64,000 bases of DNA from Macrothele yani (taxonomy: Eukaryota; Arthropoda; Arachnida; Araneae; Macrothelidae): assembly GCA_039090855.1 (NCBI GenBank), contig CM076997.1:162718709-162782708 (forward strand). Direction: 5' to 3'. Of the stretch, positions 1 to 10,285 are shown one piece after another. The translations under genes and the position numbers were made by a program. Positions within the stretch are counted from its first letter, which is position 1. Each line of letters opens with the position of its first letter. The notes below the pieces were generated by a model. That model saw only the letters and a list, made by a program, of their open reading frames with translations, was not told the DNA's origin and made no database searches.

Positions 1-1837
1 TATGAGGAATATAAGAAGCCCAAGAAGACAGAGAACACCACGTTGGTTGGTTTGTGTATCGATCTGCTTTGTGTTCACAATGTCTCCAACATTATTTAAA
101 TAAATTATGTAAGCTACTTTTCATATAATGGACCCGTTTTGGTTATGACAAATTAAATAAACTCTTTAAAACCATGATAGTCTAGCTCATTTCAACTCTC
201 CGATCTGCAAGATCTAGTTCTATGCTCCAAACTGACGGCTCAATCAGAACTGAACCTACCTGTGTTTCTTTTTTTTCTTTGGTATTAAATCCTCCCCGAT
301 TGAACTTTTAACATTTACAGTGTGATTGTAATCCGACAAAGTTGCACACTTAATTTCATTGTAATTATCAGTCTTGTTTAGCGCGAGACACTGATATTAG
401 CAAAATCAAAATGAATAACAATTTTAGAAGAAAATCATCTCTTGTAAATTGCTAACTTCATTTCAGGACCTTATAAAGGAGATGCATATTATCCTACGGT
501 ATTTTTAATATTCCTCTCTTTACGTTCTGGTAGCAATATCAGATTGCATGCACTTTGAAGTTTTCTCTGCATAGCGTGGGTGTCACTAATCAGAAAGATT
601 TCAAAACGCAGCTCGTGCTCAGTCATGAAAGAAAAATATCAAATTCAAATGGAATGGAGAACACACTATTAATACTTTTGTCAAGATATGAAATTCTTTT
701 CATTTTGTGGGCGTTGTTTGGTTCATTTGAGACTTTTCTTTCAGAAAAAACCCTACTATTACTGTTCCCCGCAAGTCACTACAACGTCTTCTACAAAAAT
801 ATTGGGTTACGTTAATACCACTGGAAAGAAAACGCTTCTAATTTGTCTATCGATATCAATTTTGAAGTAGGGTTTGCTATTCCAGAGTCTCCAAACTCAG
901 GGATGAGCAAACAGTAGCGTGTTTCGCTTTACTATGGAAAAGGTATAGGTTCGCCACTGCCGTCCATATGCCTCATACTCACATACGTATATAAAACTTC
1001 ACTTCATTCATAATATGACGTCATTATTTTAGGTAATTTTATTGATAGTAGACCTAGTTAGAAGTTGTAGTAAGCTTTCTATTTTAACAAAAGTTATTGA
1101 TGTAATGAAAAAGTATTCGGATATGATAATCATAAAGCTACTTTAAGTTAAATGCAAGTTTCCAAAATTTTAATATAATGAAAAAATTAAATTTTGTCTC
1201 ACCCATTAGTTTAGGAATTATTCTTTGGAACTCAGAACAGTGCTATTTTATAAATAAGTAGATATATGCACTCTTAGAATAACTTTATTTATAGAATCAA
1301 AATATGATATCATTAATAATCTCAATTAGAATTATTTATTTGAATTTTTTAAAAATATTTTAATAATTATAAAGATTTAGTATAACTTTTCTTTTCTGGT
1401 TTGATGCCTTCTGCAAAACGCGTGCGGTCAATTCTTAATAAACCCCTCATGGAATTATTAACTAAGATATAGAAATTTAGTTGGAGTGTTATTTACTTAG
1501 TGACAAAGGTTAAAACGGCAAGTAAAAAAATGTATTCTCTAATAAAGTTAAGGGTGGTTATAAGAATACTAATGCAACTGATTGCGCCGATTTTTCTATA
1601 TTTTAAGTCTTCAACTTTCCATGGAAAGAGTTCTGATGAGAAACAACTTATGCTGTTATTGTAGAAATTGTACTGACTTTAAAAACATCAATACCCATCA
1701 CATACGGGGAAAATAAGCCATGCACAGTGTATGCATAGCTATGAGGTATGGGACACAAAAAATATATCCGCTGCTTCAGAACTTGGATTTCCAAATTATT
1801 ATTAATTTCTGTATACGTATTTCATATACTGCTACCA
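1..1837. other. AT-rich DNA, no gene recognised
   Basis: Only short, low-complexity reading frames are present, for example two overlapping ones of 86 and 60 codons at 555-870. None shows a known motif, a family resemblance or convincing splice context. I saw no tRNA-like promoter boxes and no clear terminal inverted repeat. Confidence 0.6.
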
Positions 1838-2716
1838 CGGTAGCACACTACATCGATTCGACGTCGAATTTTAAACCTATTAAGTCGATATCAAGTCTAC
1901 AGTATACGAAGGTTCGACCTTTTGAGAGAAACATACATCGTTGCTACGTCGTGTAGACGTCCATTCTACGTTGATATTACGCTGTTTAGTAATCGATTCT
2001 AGTACTGTTGTAATGTCGAATCTACGTTTACTTTACAATTTAGATAATGAAACATGAAATCTAAAATTTTAATCGTGGCATAAAACGTAGAATGTATTCG
2101 TATTTGTAGTACGATTCTACGACGCTGTTTGCGATTAAAAGATAATATATATTTTTTATTTTTTCAATATCCAAGTCTTTTCGGACGCATTCGAAAAAAC
2201 ACATAATTCCGAAAAATTTCACTGAATGTTTGGTGATCTATGAGCATTGTGCTAGGCCTATCCCTAATTTGATTATGCGTACTTACAAATAATGTATCTT
2301 AAAAAGTAATTATACTTACAGGAACGAGACTGAACGTCTTATAATCACACTTAAGCAAAAATAAAACAAAAAAAACTTTTAACTTACCGGCGTAAAAGAA
2401 GACAGGTAATAATCTCGTCTTAAGACAGAAATGATACAACCGGCCAACACTTCAGCATCCAAACAGTTTATTTGGCGTAATGGTTGCAAAAGGCGCATAC
2501 GTGCGATGCTCACAAATCGCATAAAAAACATCGACTGTCCGACCTAATGGAACTAAAGGGATAAACTGAGTAAAACCGTCTGCATAAATACTGAAATTCA
2601 ATGTAATGATTTTTCTTGACGTTCCGTCTCGTCGATTTTACTTCGAAAACTACACCTCGACGTAATATCAACCTGTAACCAAAAATCGACGTCGATTCGA
2701 CATTACTGTGCTACCG
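1838..2716. repeat. Non-autonomous TIR element (MITE-like), family unknown
   Basis: The two ends are imperfect inverted repeats of about 40 bp. Both begin with CGGTAGCACA and contain ATTCGACGTCGA. A second matched block (TTGATATTACG) lies further inside each arm. The interior is AT-rich with no coding capacity. Near the left end an 8-bp TGCTACCA interrupts the symmetry of the flanking ATATAC/GTATAT. The target duplication is not clear (TA is possible), so the superfamily is open. Confidence 0.5.
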
Positions 2717-3601
2717 GTATATATTCTGTGCATTTCGTATTTCATCTTTAATCTTCAGTCCCACCGCGCCTCACGGTGACGTGATGCATTATGCGAAAGG
2801 GCAGCGTGCGTTTCGTTTGTCCCTAGCTACGTTTCTTGACTGGCGAAATCCTAAGTACTCGGTTTCCCGCTCCGATTCACTCTCGTACTGCCATGTGCTT
2901 CACGCATTTTGTACTGAGAGATGGAGCTTTAAATATCATGCAACCCTTATCAGAAAGTTCGTAAATTGTTTGCTTATAATTTCAAGTTCAAAGTGTTTGT
3001 GTTCAGGTGTGCTCACGTGGTTTAATCACAGATCATGCTGGCTCCTTTCCTTTAGAACACTAGTCAGATGGTTACGTCAGGAATATCCTGATCGTGCGAA
3101 ACTGCCTCGAAGCCATTTTCCCTTTTGCTTGGGAAACACAGAGGAGAAATGTATTATTCGTGAAATATTTTCCACTTCGAAAATACCGAGGAGTTAAGTT
3201 AAATAGTTTTGTCTTCCCCACGGCATTATATCCAGACTATGAGAGTTTGAGAATTTGGGAAAGGAATGGTTACCGAAACACCTGAAAGTAGTTGTATGTT
3301 CGTTTAAGTGTTCGTCTGCCTTAAACTCCTGCAGGGAATACTAATCACAGTTCTTTTTCTCAGCTTTTCTTTTCATTGGGGGATAAGAGATGTGGGCAAA
3401 CGTGTAAAAGGGTGAATTTATTTTAAGTTGATTAATTAATGCGACAAATAAGACAATCACTAATTCAATTAGGAAAATTAGTAAGAGCTAGAGGCATGTT
3501 AAATGTCCTGGAAATATGCAGAATTTCACAGAAACACTACCAACAGACTTTTATTTTGTACGAGCAGCTAAACACATTTATATTGTTTCCCCTCGTGAAT
3601 A
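2717..3601. other. No supported gene
   Basis: A 138-codon frame at 2781-3197 is the longest here. Its translation has no motif I recognise and biased composition, so I do not call it a gene. The rest is ordinary AT-rich DNA up to the Tc1 end at 3602. Confidence 0.45.
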
Positions 3602-3859
3602 TACACGGTGGAGTCACATTATTCTGACCAACAGCTAATATCCAGAGTAACTGCCGTCTGCAGCACGGACAGTAGCTAGGCGGGCTGGGAGTGACTCAAT
3701 AAGGTGCTGGACGGTGTTCACAGGTATGTGGAGCTATACTGACTGCAGTGCATCTGACAGCTGCTGGGGGGTGTGGATGTAGGTTCCATAGGGAGAACAA
3801 CACGATCGAGGTGGTCTCACAGATTCTCAATTGGGTTTAAGTCTGGGGAATTAGGGGGC

Positions 3860-4753
3860 CAGGGAAGTATTTTTACTCTTCATCGTGCTCTTTCAACCAC
3901 ACTCGAACATTTCTAGTTGTGTGGCACGTCGCATTGTCGTGCTGAAAGATCCCATCCATTCCAGGGAAGACAATCACCCTGTATAGGTGTACGTGGTTTA
4001 CAAGGATTGATTCATAACGAATTCGGTCCATAATGTTTTGTGGCATTCCTGGGCCCACTCATACCTGTGGTGATAATTCCACAGGTATGAGTGGACCCAG
4101 GAATGCCACAAAAACATTCCATAGACCATAACGCTTTCCCCACCAGCTTGTGTTCTGCCAAGAGTGGTTGAAGAGTGTTTGTTCTCTGTTGTTTTTCGCT
4201 TTATACGCTTACGTCCATCCGTTCGATGAAGCAGAAAACCTACCTCATCGGAGAAGGTAATTCTTTGCCAATCAGCGGATGTCCAATTCAGATACAGCCG
4301 TGCAAATGTAATCCTTTTCTGCCGATGCACCTTCGTTAGCATAGGTTCAATGACCATGCGTCTGCATTTGAGCCCCATGCGCAGCAGAGTTCGCTGAACT
4401 TTTGTTTTAAACACACTTCCGGGAGCACCCTGGTTCATTTGGCCAGTGAGTTGCTCCACTCTAGCGTATCGATCGGCCGTCGCGCACCTTTGCAGCCGAC
4501 GTTCACCTCTTACATCAATGGTACAAGATTTTTCGCAGTTTCTACGTTGCTTATTCGCAATGGTGCCATTTCTCCAATCACGAAACACTTTAACCACAGC
4601 AGCACGCGAACAGTTCACAAACTGCGCTGTTTCAGAAATACTACCACACTTGGCCCGAAAGCCGATAATCATCCCTTTTCGGAAATCTGATAAATCGCTC
4701 TTTTTTCCATGACAGCAATGTGTGGATACGTTTTCAGGATGCCTATAGCACAC
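3860..4753 (-). pseudogene. Tc1-like transposase, frameshifted and carrying an inverted duplication
   Basis: In order the minus strand encodes an N-terminal helix-turn-helix (SDFRKGMIIGFRAKCGSISE...), a second DNA-binding part, and the DDE catalytic core. D1 is in ITFSDEVGF and D2 in FQHDNATCH. The third motif, SPDLNPIENL, survives in a different frame at about 3835-3860. The initiator region looks shifted, because the family's usual M-x-KKSDLSDF start is out of frame with the ATG. Between the VMVYG motif and the D2 region the frame is broken by sequence that is an inverted copy of the adjacent coding DNA. The gene cannot make a working enzyme. Confidence 0.88.
4032..4118. repeat. Quasi-palindrome inside Tc1 transposase
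   Basis: Arm 4032-4070 is the reverse complement of 4079-4118 except for one mismatch and one extra A, with an 8-bp spacer. It lies in the middle of the transposase gene, where other Tc1 elements have no such repeat. One arm is therefore a secondary inverted copy of the other. Confidence 0.92.
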
Positions 4754-5028
4754 CTTATGTACCCTCCGAGCTAGCTAACGACGCGTGTCTTCTTTCATTG
4801 GCTACGCGCTGTTGACGTCAAAAGTAGGAGGTTATCACAATAATGTGACTCGACGGTGTACCATGCTAAACGGAAATACTGAGGAGAAAAGGACAATAAA
4901 AACTATCCACAAAATGGAAGGATATAACCATTTTATCTTAATTAAAACCTAAAGTTTCTTAATGTTCTTCTGAAGTGCAGACTCTTAGGGTGCATATTTA
5001 GAGCAACTTTTCCAGAAAAGGTTTTGTA

Positions 5029-6180
5029 TACACCGTCCAGTCAACAAATTATGACCACCCCGATGTAAGAAAGAACCGTAGCCATGTGGTGTGCGGAGCA
5101 ACATATGCAAATCATGTAAGGCATTTAAAAGGATACGAACTCGCGGATGGTATGCGGTTTTGCGTAAAAATAGGAAAAGGACGTGACCTAACAGAGTTTT
5201 GAAAAAGGAATGATTTTTGGCTGCAGACAGAAGAGTAGTAGCATTACAAAATTGGCTGGTAGTGTGGGTTGTTTACGTGTGTGCCGTTGTTAAAGTGTTC
5301 AAGGGATGGAAAAAAACCGGCAAGACCTGCACATTGTTTGGGGTATTTGTAAAACCTCAATGACAATTGACGACCATTGGTAGCGACGGCTATCGCGACT
5401 AGTACAATCCGACAGAAGGATCTCAGTAGAAGTACGGGCCAGAGCATTTAATGAAGGCACATCGAGGAGTGTATCGTAGACCACAATTTAACGAACTCTG
5501 GTTTTTATGTGTCTCCGGAGTCGCCGTCCAATCTAGGTACCCATTCTGACGGCCAGACATTGCACCATTGAATAGTGGGAGAGAGTCACCGTTTCAGACG
5601 AATCACGTTTTCTGCTTTATCTTGAGTATGGTCCATGAAGAGAGTGGCAAAGCACTACTGACAGAAATCATCCCGAGATGGTATTGGAGAATGAACAGAC
5701 AGGAGACGGCAGTGTGTTCGCGAGAGGCATGTTTTCTTGGGAATCATTGGGAGCAATCACCCCCCCCTACCCCCGCGATTACATGATGAACGGTTCTGGC
5801 TATCTATTCATTGTGGAGGATCAGGTGTTCCCATTCATAATGATTGTGTCCTCGGATGGCGTGGGTGGCTTCCAGCAAGATAATGCCCTTTGCCATGTTG
5901 CTACGCATGGGTGAGAATAGTTTGAGGAATATTGCACGGACTTCATCTTATTATCCTGAGCACCATACTCGCCGTACGTGAATCCAATTTATCATTAGTG
6001 GAACTGACCTGACCAACAGATTTAATGTATGGATCCACCACCGACGATTCCTGATGATCTGCGAGAAGCTTTAATTTCTGCATGCTATAGCATTCCCATA
6101 GAAAATTTAAGACGCCGCGTTGATCAGATCAGATCATATGTAGAGGATTTTAGGAAGGGAGTGTCTGACCCTAGGTCTTA
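5029..6180 (+). mobile_element. Tc1-like transposon, 5' part, decayed
   Basis: It begins with TA and a terminal repeat reading TACACCGTCCAGTC, with ATGACCACC further in. Downstream lies a heavily mutated Tc1 transposase in the same orientation. The similar terminus at 6900-7025 could be its other end. The two carry different transposase C-termini, however, so they may be two elements separated by the SINE-rich insert at 6200-6895. Confidence 0.7.
5560..6160 (+). pseudogene. Tc1-like transposase remnant
   Basis: Pieces of the DDE core can be read in shifting frames. The D1 region is SDESRF near 5597. The second catalytic block, FQQDNALCH, is at about 5871-5897. A C-terminal stretch, DDLREALISACYSIPIENLRRRVDQIRSYVED, is at about 6048-6150. 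The third DDE motif is blurred: only a degenerate NPIYH-like sequence remains near 5980. There are many frameshifts and stops. The N-terminal DNA-binding domain is barely detectable at 5170-5500. Confidence 0.75.
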
Positions 6181-6279
6181 AATAACCCTTAGAAATACGA
6201 AGCTAGACGATTTGGGCTAAAGTGCCCGATAAGAAAGTGACAGGGAAGCGAGGTAGAAAGGGAGGCGTTAGGCGTCAGA

Positions 6280-6330
6280 CGTTTAGGCGTCGGACCCGGG
6301 GGCCAGTACCCTGGGTCCGACGCCTAAACG
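6280..6330. repeat. GC-rich hairpin with 21-bp arms
   Basis: Arms 6280-6300 and 6310-6330 (CGTTTAGGCGTCGGACCC and complement) match at 20 of 21 positions around a 9-bp spacer. GC content is far above the surrounding DNA. The left side also holds repeated AGGCGTC/AGGCGTT units. Confidence 0.85.
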
Positions 6331-6449
6331 TGCCCATTCGACCTACGGCGGATATTTACTGGTTCGAGCTTTCGTACCTGCCCCTGCCTGGGATCGAACC
6401 TGAGGTTTATCCGTGGCAGTCACGAACGTTGACCACTAGTTAATACAGA

Positions 6450-6895
6450 CATTTGACGTGGACCAGGAAGATCAAACAGAGGTCATCGCTCTTTCTACAT
6501 TTATAAGTGAGTCATGGAAAAATTCTCATTGGCCGCCACCGGGAATCAAACCCTGGGTAAACGAGGAAAGAGCGATGGCCTCTGTTTGATGTTCCTGGTC
6601 CACATCAAATGACTGCATTAATTATTCATTCACCTTCTAATTATTTCTTCAGTTGCTGCTTTTCATCTTTGTTGAATCCCCAGCATTGTGCGGGGCTCCA
6701 AGAAGCAACCTGCCAAATTGGCTTGGCAGTTACTGTGTGTGAGTCTGGAGGAATTCGAGGCAGCTATGGTGCAGTGGAAGCATATCTGGCGCGTAACTGG
6801 AAGACCCTGGGTTCGATTTCCGGTGGCGGCCAATTAGAATTTCTCTGTGACTCACTTATAAACGTGGAAAGAGCGATGACCTCTGTTTGATGTTG
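6450..6895. repeat. Head-on pair of SINE-B copies
   Basis: At 6740-6895 (plus) there is a tRNA-like head with an A-box-like TGGTGCAGTGGAAGC and a B box GGGTTCGATTTCC. It is followed by the body motif AACGTGGAAAGAGCGATG. At 6450-6575 the same head-to-body segment appears on the minus strand. Arms 6450-6495 and 6566-6611 are inverted repeats matching at 43 of 46 positions. A further B-box-like GGTTCGATCCC lies on the minus strand near 6390. This SINE cluster sits between the two Tc1 ends. Confidence 0.75.
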
Positions 6896-6899
6896 ACCA

Positions 6900-7025
6900 C
6901 TGGGCCATCCGCGACCCATAGGTTTCGCTGAATCAATGCCACGCCAAATATCTGCGGTATCGGCGGCACGGGGAGGTCACACCTCATACTACCAGGTGGT
7001 CATCTCTTTTTTACTGGTCTGTGTA
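6900..7025 (+). mobile_element. Tc1-like right terminus with last transposase codons
   Basis: Around 6928-6990 the plus strand reads ESMPRQISAVSAARGGHTSY, the usual Tc1 C-terminus (SMPRR..AV..ARGG.TRY). It is followed directly by an inverted terminal repeat ending at a TA (7024-7025) with the motif GGTGGTCAT. It may be the right end of the element starting at 5029. Confidence 0.7.
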
Positions 7026-7059
7026 TTTTTTTCTAAAGGCACTTATTTGGCTATCTGTG

Positions 7060-7480
7060 GAAACTCCAGTTTGCCCACGCGCTCTCACTCCGGAGTAAGT
7101 TGCTCTCCCAACTAAGAGGCACGGACAAAAAGTATCGATGCAGATTTGTCGTCTTGACACATGTTTTCACCTCTGTAGTGCGTCACATCATCTCCCTCTT
7201 AATTTTTTTTATATAGCAAAGAACGAACTTTCATTAATTCCAGACGATGTGTGGAAAAAACATCACACAGTTTTCGAACAATCCAACGGCCAGTAGATCC
7301 ATTTTTACGTTCGGGCGCCAATGAGGAAACAGGTTTGTCCGTGACGAAGATCGAGTCCGCGACTCCTCACTCCGGAGTAAGTTGCTGTCCCAGCTAAGCT
7401 GCACAGACAGAATTGCACAGACAGAGCGCTTCAGATTTGACGTCTTGGCAAGTGCTTTACCTCTGTAGTACGTCACAGAC
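7060..7480 (-). repeat. SINE-C, dimeric tRNA-derived SINE
   Basis: On the minus strand two tRNA-like heads carry GCTTAG(T/C)TGGGA.AGCAACTTACTCCGGAGTGAGG. One is at about 7360-7400 and the other at 7083-7120. They are separated by a shared body (TTGGCGCCCGAACGTAAAAATGG ... GTCTGGAATTAATGAA). The same head-body-head order recurs at 28300-28745 on the plus strand, which defines a repeat family. No target duplication was resolved. Confidence 0.75.
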
Positions 7481-7699
7481 CAAGTGACAGATACATAATG
7501 GACGAAAGTAGGAATAATGTGAGAATCAAGACTGATTCGCCTGAATCATATAATTTGGAGTCATCTGATAGTGCAGTACTAGGAGTGTCATAAATGTCCC
7601 TTTGCAAGTAACTCCTCTGTCAGTTGATGTATTTTAACGGAATTCGCTAAAACACACAATGAAATCTGTTGACTGTAATGGCGCTACTCAAAATTGTTT

Positions 7700-7990
7700 C
7701 CAGCTGAAATTAAGCATTTTCGCCATTGTTCAATCCAACATACGTAATCGATTTTTAAACAAAATGTGGTATATGGGACCAAACAGGTGAAAATCAGAAG
7801 GTGCCAAATCAAAGCTGTACGGTGGATGATGGATTACTGGGCAGGTTTGGCAATGGCCGGTGATGTTGCAAGAGCGGTGTGAGGTCGGGCATTGTCGTGG
7901 TGTAAGAGGACAAAATGAAGATGCATGCCTGGGCTGTGAAACTTTAGTATTCAAATACATGGAGATCTTTCGACAATGTATAGCGAGTGA
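7700..7990 (-). pseudogene. Mariner-like transposase fragment
   Basis: In one minus-strand frame the second catalytic block reads VLLHHDNARPHTALAT. In another frame the third reads HHPPYSFDLAPSDFHLFGP, the DD34D signature of mariner-type transposases. The two are separated by a frameshift. The N-terminal DNA-binding part and recognisable TIRs are missing, so this is a fossil. Confidence 0.8.
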
Positions 7991-8024
7991 TGGCATTCGA
8001 ACCCACATCTTCTGTAATGTTTGT

Positions 8025-8455
8025 GTCAATTTTTCGGTTGCTATATATGTTTCTGGAACGTGGAAAGAGCGATGTATTTATTTATTTACTGACGCCAAGT
8101 ATTTGGAGGATTTTCAACTTGGATCTCGCCCTTTGGATTTAACTGCTATAAAATATATATAGCCAGTGCTGTTAATGCCCACCAGATGTAGACGTCTCAG
8201 TAGTTGAGCCCATCTTACGGATTTATGATGTCAAAAGCTGACTTAAAAATACACATAGCACCGTGGATTTTTGGCCACTGTGGTGTAAAGCTAACGCGCT
8301 CGGCTAGATATCGAGAGATCCGTGGATTCAATTCCCTGGCGGCGGCCGTAAACGATTTTTCGGTTGCTATGTGTTTCTGGAACGTGGAAGGAGCGATGTA
8401 TTTATTTATTTACTGGCGCCACGTATTTGGAGGATTTTCACCAATAGATGACTGA
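8025..8455 (+). repeat. SINE-B, tandem copies
   Basis: A tRNA-like head at about 8275-8350 has A box TGGTGTAAAGCTAACGCG and B box GTGGATTCAATTCC. It is followed by a body with TTTTTCGGTTGCTATGTG, AACGTGGAAGGAGCGATG and TTTGGAGGATTTTCA. An earlier body copy without a clear head occupies 8025-8125. A long linker between them (ATGCCCACCAGATGTAGACG...) also occurs in the minus-strand copy at 49545-49945, so the composite is a family feature. Confidence 0.8.
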
Positions 8456-8596
8456 ACACTTCATAAAAACGTCCCCTACAGTGAAACAGGAGTCATTCAA
8501 GTAAACGCCGAGAAAAAGTTCCTTACTATTGTCTTTATTCTGCCACTAATCTTTTGGCACTTGAACAAGGCACTATAATCAAACGTACGTGAGTTA

Positions 8597-8632
8597 ATAA
8601 TAATAATAATAACAATAATAATAATAACACTT
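8597..8632. repeat. (AAT)n microsatellite
   Basis: An imperfect run of AAT units with single AAC interruptions. Confidence 0.9.
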
Positions 8633-9197
8633 GGTTAACAGAACAACACTAAAACTAAAGTGGAACACGCAGCCTTTAAATAACTGAAACTTCAATTTAA
8701 CAAACGTTTCTTCCACAGTTAGTATGGTGATTTCCACCGTCACCACATAATGCTGCTTCTCAAATATTATATATCGTTCTCTTCTTATCGGACACATCCA
8801 CACGTCACGCGTTCTGACCTCAAAGTGTTGCCAATCATATTCTTGAGAGAGAGGAGATATCACGTTAAGTTTGGAAAACCCCAAGGAGAATGAACTCAAA
8901 TTTACATAGAGAAAGAAACTAAAAAGAAAAGTTAAATTAGAGTATACGTCACACTTCGTACTACAGACCAGCTGTTCTACTGATTGAATTATGCCGGCAA
9001 GGATTGATCGTTACAACGTACCGTTTCGACACTTGCGTCACCTCTGTTTTAGGAAATTCACACATATATCCTCTATTTCTTTGCAAAGGTGGCTGCACAA
9101 AATCGCCGGTTTTAGATTAACCGAAAAACCATGCTTGACATCCTTAAAACTTATCACCATCACTTTTTTGTTTAACTCTATGTTTTGGACTTCACAG

Positions 9198-9778
9198 GGT
9201 TAGGAGAGATCTTATTCCGCGATTCCATAACCAGGGTCTTGTCTATGGGTCATAATTGAATGCCCAAGTTTCACTCTAACTGTGGCCTGGTTTTCAATCT
9301 CTATGAGGCGCTATGTCTGGTGAGGAGCTGTGTCCAGGTGAAGCGCTGTGTCCAGGTGAGGCACTGTGTCTGATTGTCTTGGTGAGGCGCTATGCCCAGG
9401 TAAGGCACTGTGTCCGATGTGTCTTTGTAAGGCGCTGTGTCTAGGTGAGGCGCTGTGTCTAGGTGAGGCGCTGTGTCCGATGTTGTGCACAGGGCTTGGA
9501 GAGATCTTGTTCCGCGATTCGATAACCAGAGTCTTGTATATGGGTCATAATTGAATGCCCAGGTATCACTCTAAATGTGACCTGGTTTTCAATCTCTATG
9601 AGTCACTGTGTCCAGGTGAGACACTGTGTCCAGGTGAGACGCTGTGTCCAGGTGAGGCGCTGTGTCCGATGTTGTGCACAAGGTTAGGAGAGATCTTGTT
9701 CTGCGATTGCATAACCAGAGTTTTGTCTATGGGTCATAATTGAATGCACAGGATTTACTCTAAATGTGACCTGGTTTT
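9198..9778 (+). repeat. Nested minisatellite, 189/295-bp units with 18-bp subrepeats
   Basis: Three units start with GG(T/C)T(A/T)GGAGAGATCTT at 9198, 9493 and 9682 and include TGGGTCATAATTGAATGC. Inside them CTGTGTC(C/T)AGGTGAGGCG repeats with an 18-bp period. The second period is 189 bp, a multiple of 3. As a result two consecutive 62-codon frames (9366-9554 and 9555-9743) repeat LGEALCP-like hexads. This is probably a by-product of the period, not a gene. Confidence 0.85.
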
Positions 9779-9971
9779 CCTAAAACGTTCTTAACAGATC
9801 TTTGCACACGTTTACCGTTTGGTCCAATGATCCAGTGTCAATTTAAGTATGACTACTTTGCACACAATTTCCGATATCTGAAGTCATGAATGATTGTTTC
9901 CACATCGTTATGACCTCAAAGCAGTGTATTACAGATCTTCCGAATGGTCACACTTTGACCTCTCAGATTAA

Positions 9972-10155
9972 GTTAATTTTTTTTTCTTGTTTTGTTTTTG
10001 GGTCGGGGGTGGGGTGGGGTGGGGTGGAGGTTAAAGACTATCATCGGCTATTTGCTGAGCTATAAGCAGTCTCTCGTCCCTAATTTAGTCCACAGATCTT
10101 AGGAAAGGGAAAGGGCCAGTGCCGCAAAAACAAAACCAGCATCCATGCTTCACCA
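9972..10155 (-). repeat. SINE-A copy with expanded CCCCA tail
   Basis: Read on the minus strand the body carries GCACTGGCCCTTTCCC, ACTAAATTAGGGACGAGAG, ACTGCTTATAGCTCA and GTTAAACCTCC-like motifs of the SINE-A family. In this copy the A-rich 3' tail is preceded by CCACCCCACCCCACCCC. The head is missing. Confidence 0.75.
10000..10030 (+). other. G-quadruplex-capable tract
   Basis: The plus strand has five G runs of 4-5 bases, each separated by one T, flanked by shorter runs (GGGTCGGGGGTGGGG...). This meets the usual G3+ four-run rule. It lies in the 3' tail of the SINE-A copy, so it probably arose by slippage of the SINE tail. Confidence 0.8.
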
Positions 10156-10285
10156 GTTAATCAACTTGCCGTTGGTTGAAGTTTTTCATTTTCATTTTTT
10201 ATTTATTTCTCGTTATGGGGTTGCATTCGACTATATTACATTTCAACATTACATTTTTAACATATAATATTCACAACAAAGCATA

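Larger units (their letters stand above)
3602..4860 (-). mobile_element. Tc1-like DNA transposon, decayed
   Basis: Both ends are TA followed by an inverted repeat of about 28 bp. The left starts TACACGGTGGAGTCACATTA; the right, read on the minus strand, starts TACACCGTCGAGTCACATTA. The length of 1.26 kb and a single transposase frame fit Tc1 elements, which move by cut-and-paste into TA sites. The copy contains a long quasi-palindrome at 4032-4118 and frameshifts, so it is dead. Confidence 0.9.

Noticed and set aside
2781..3197. 138-codon frame as a host gene
   Set aside because: No recognisable motif, and no support from splice or promoter context.
5029..7025. One single 2-kb Tc1 element
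   Set aside because: The termini are similar, but two different transposase C-termini are present (SYVED-type at 6150 and ARGGHTSY-type at 6985), so a single origin is not certain and the pieces are annotated separately.
7290..7320. TGGCGCCCGAACG (minus strand at 7.3 kb, plus strand near 28455) looks like a retroviral Lys-tRNA primer-binding site
   Set aside because: It lies in the body of SINE-C at both loci, with no LTRs, polypurine tract or gag/pol sequence nearby.
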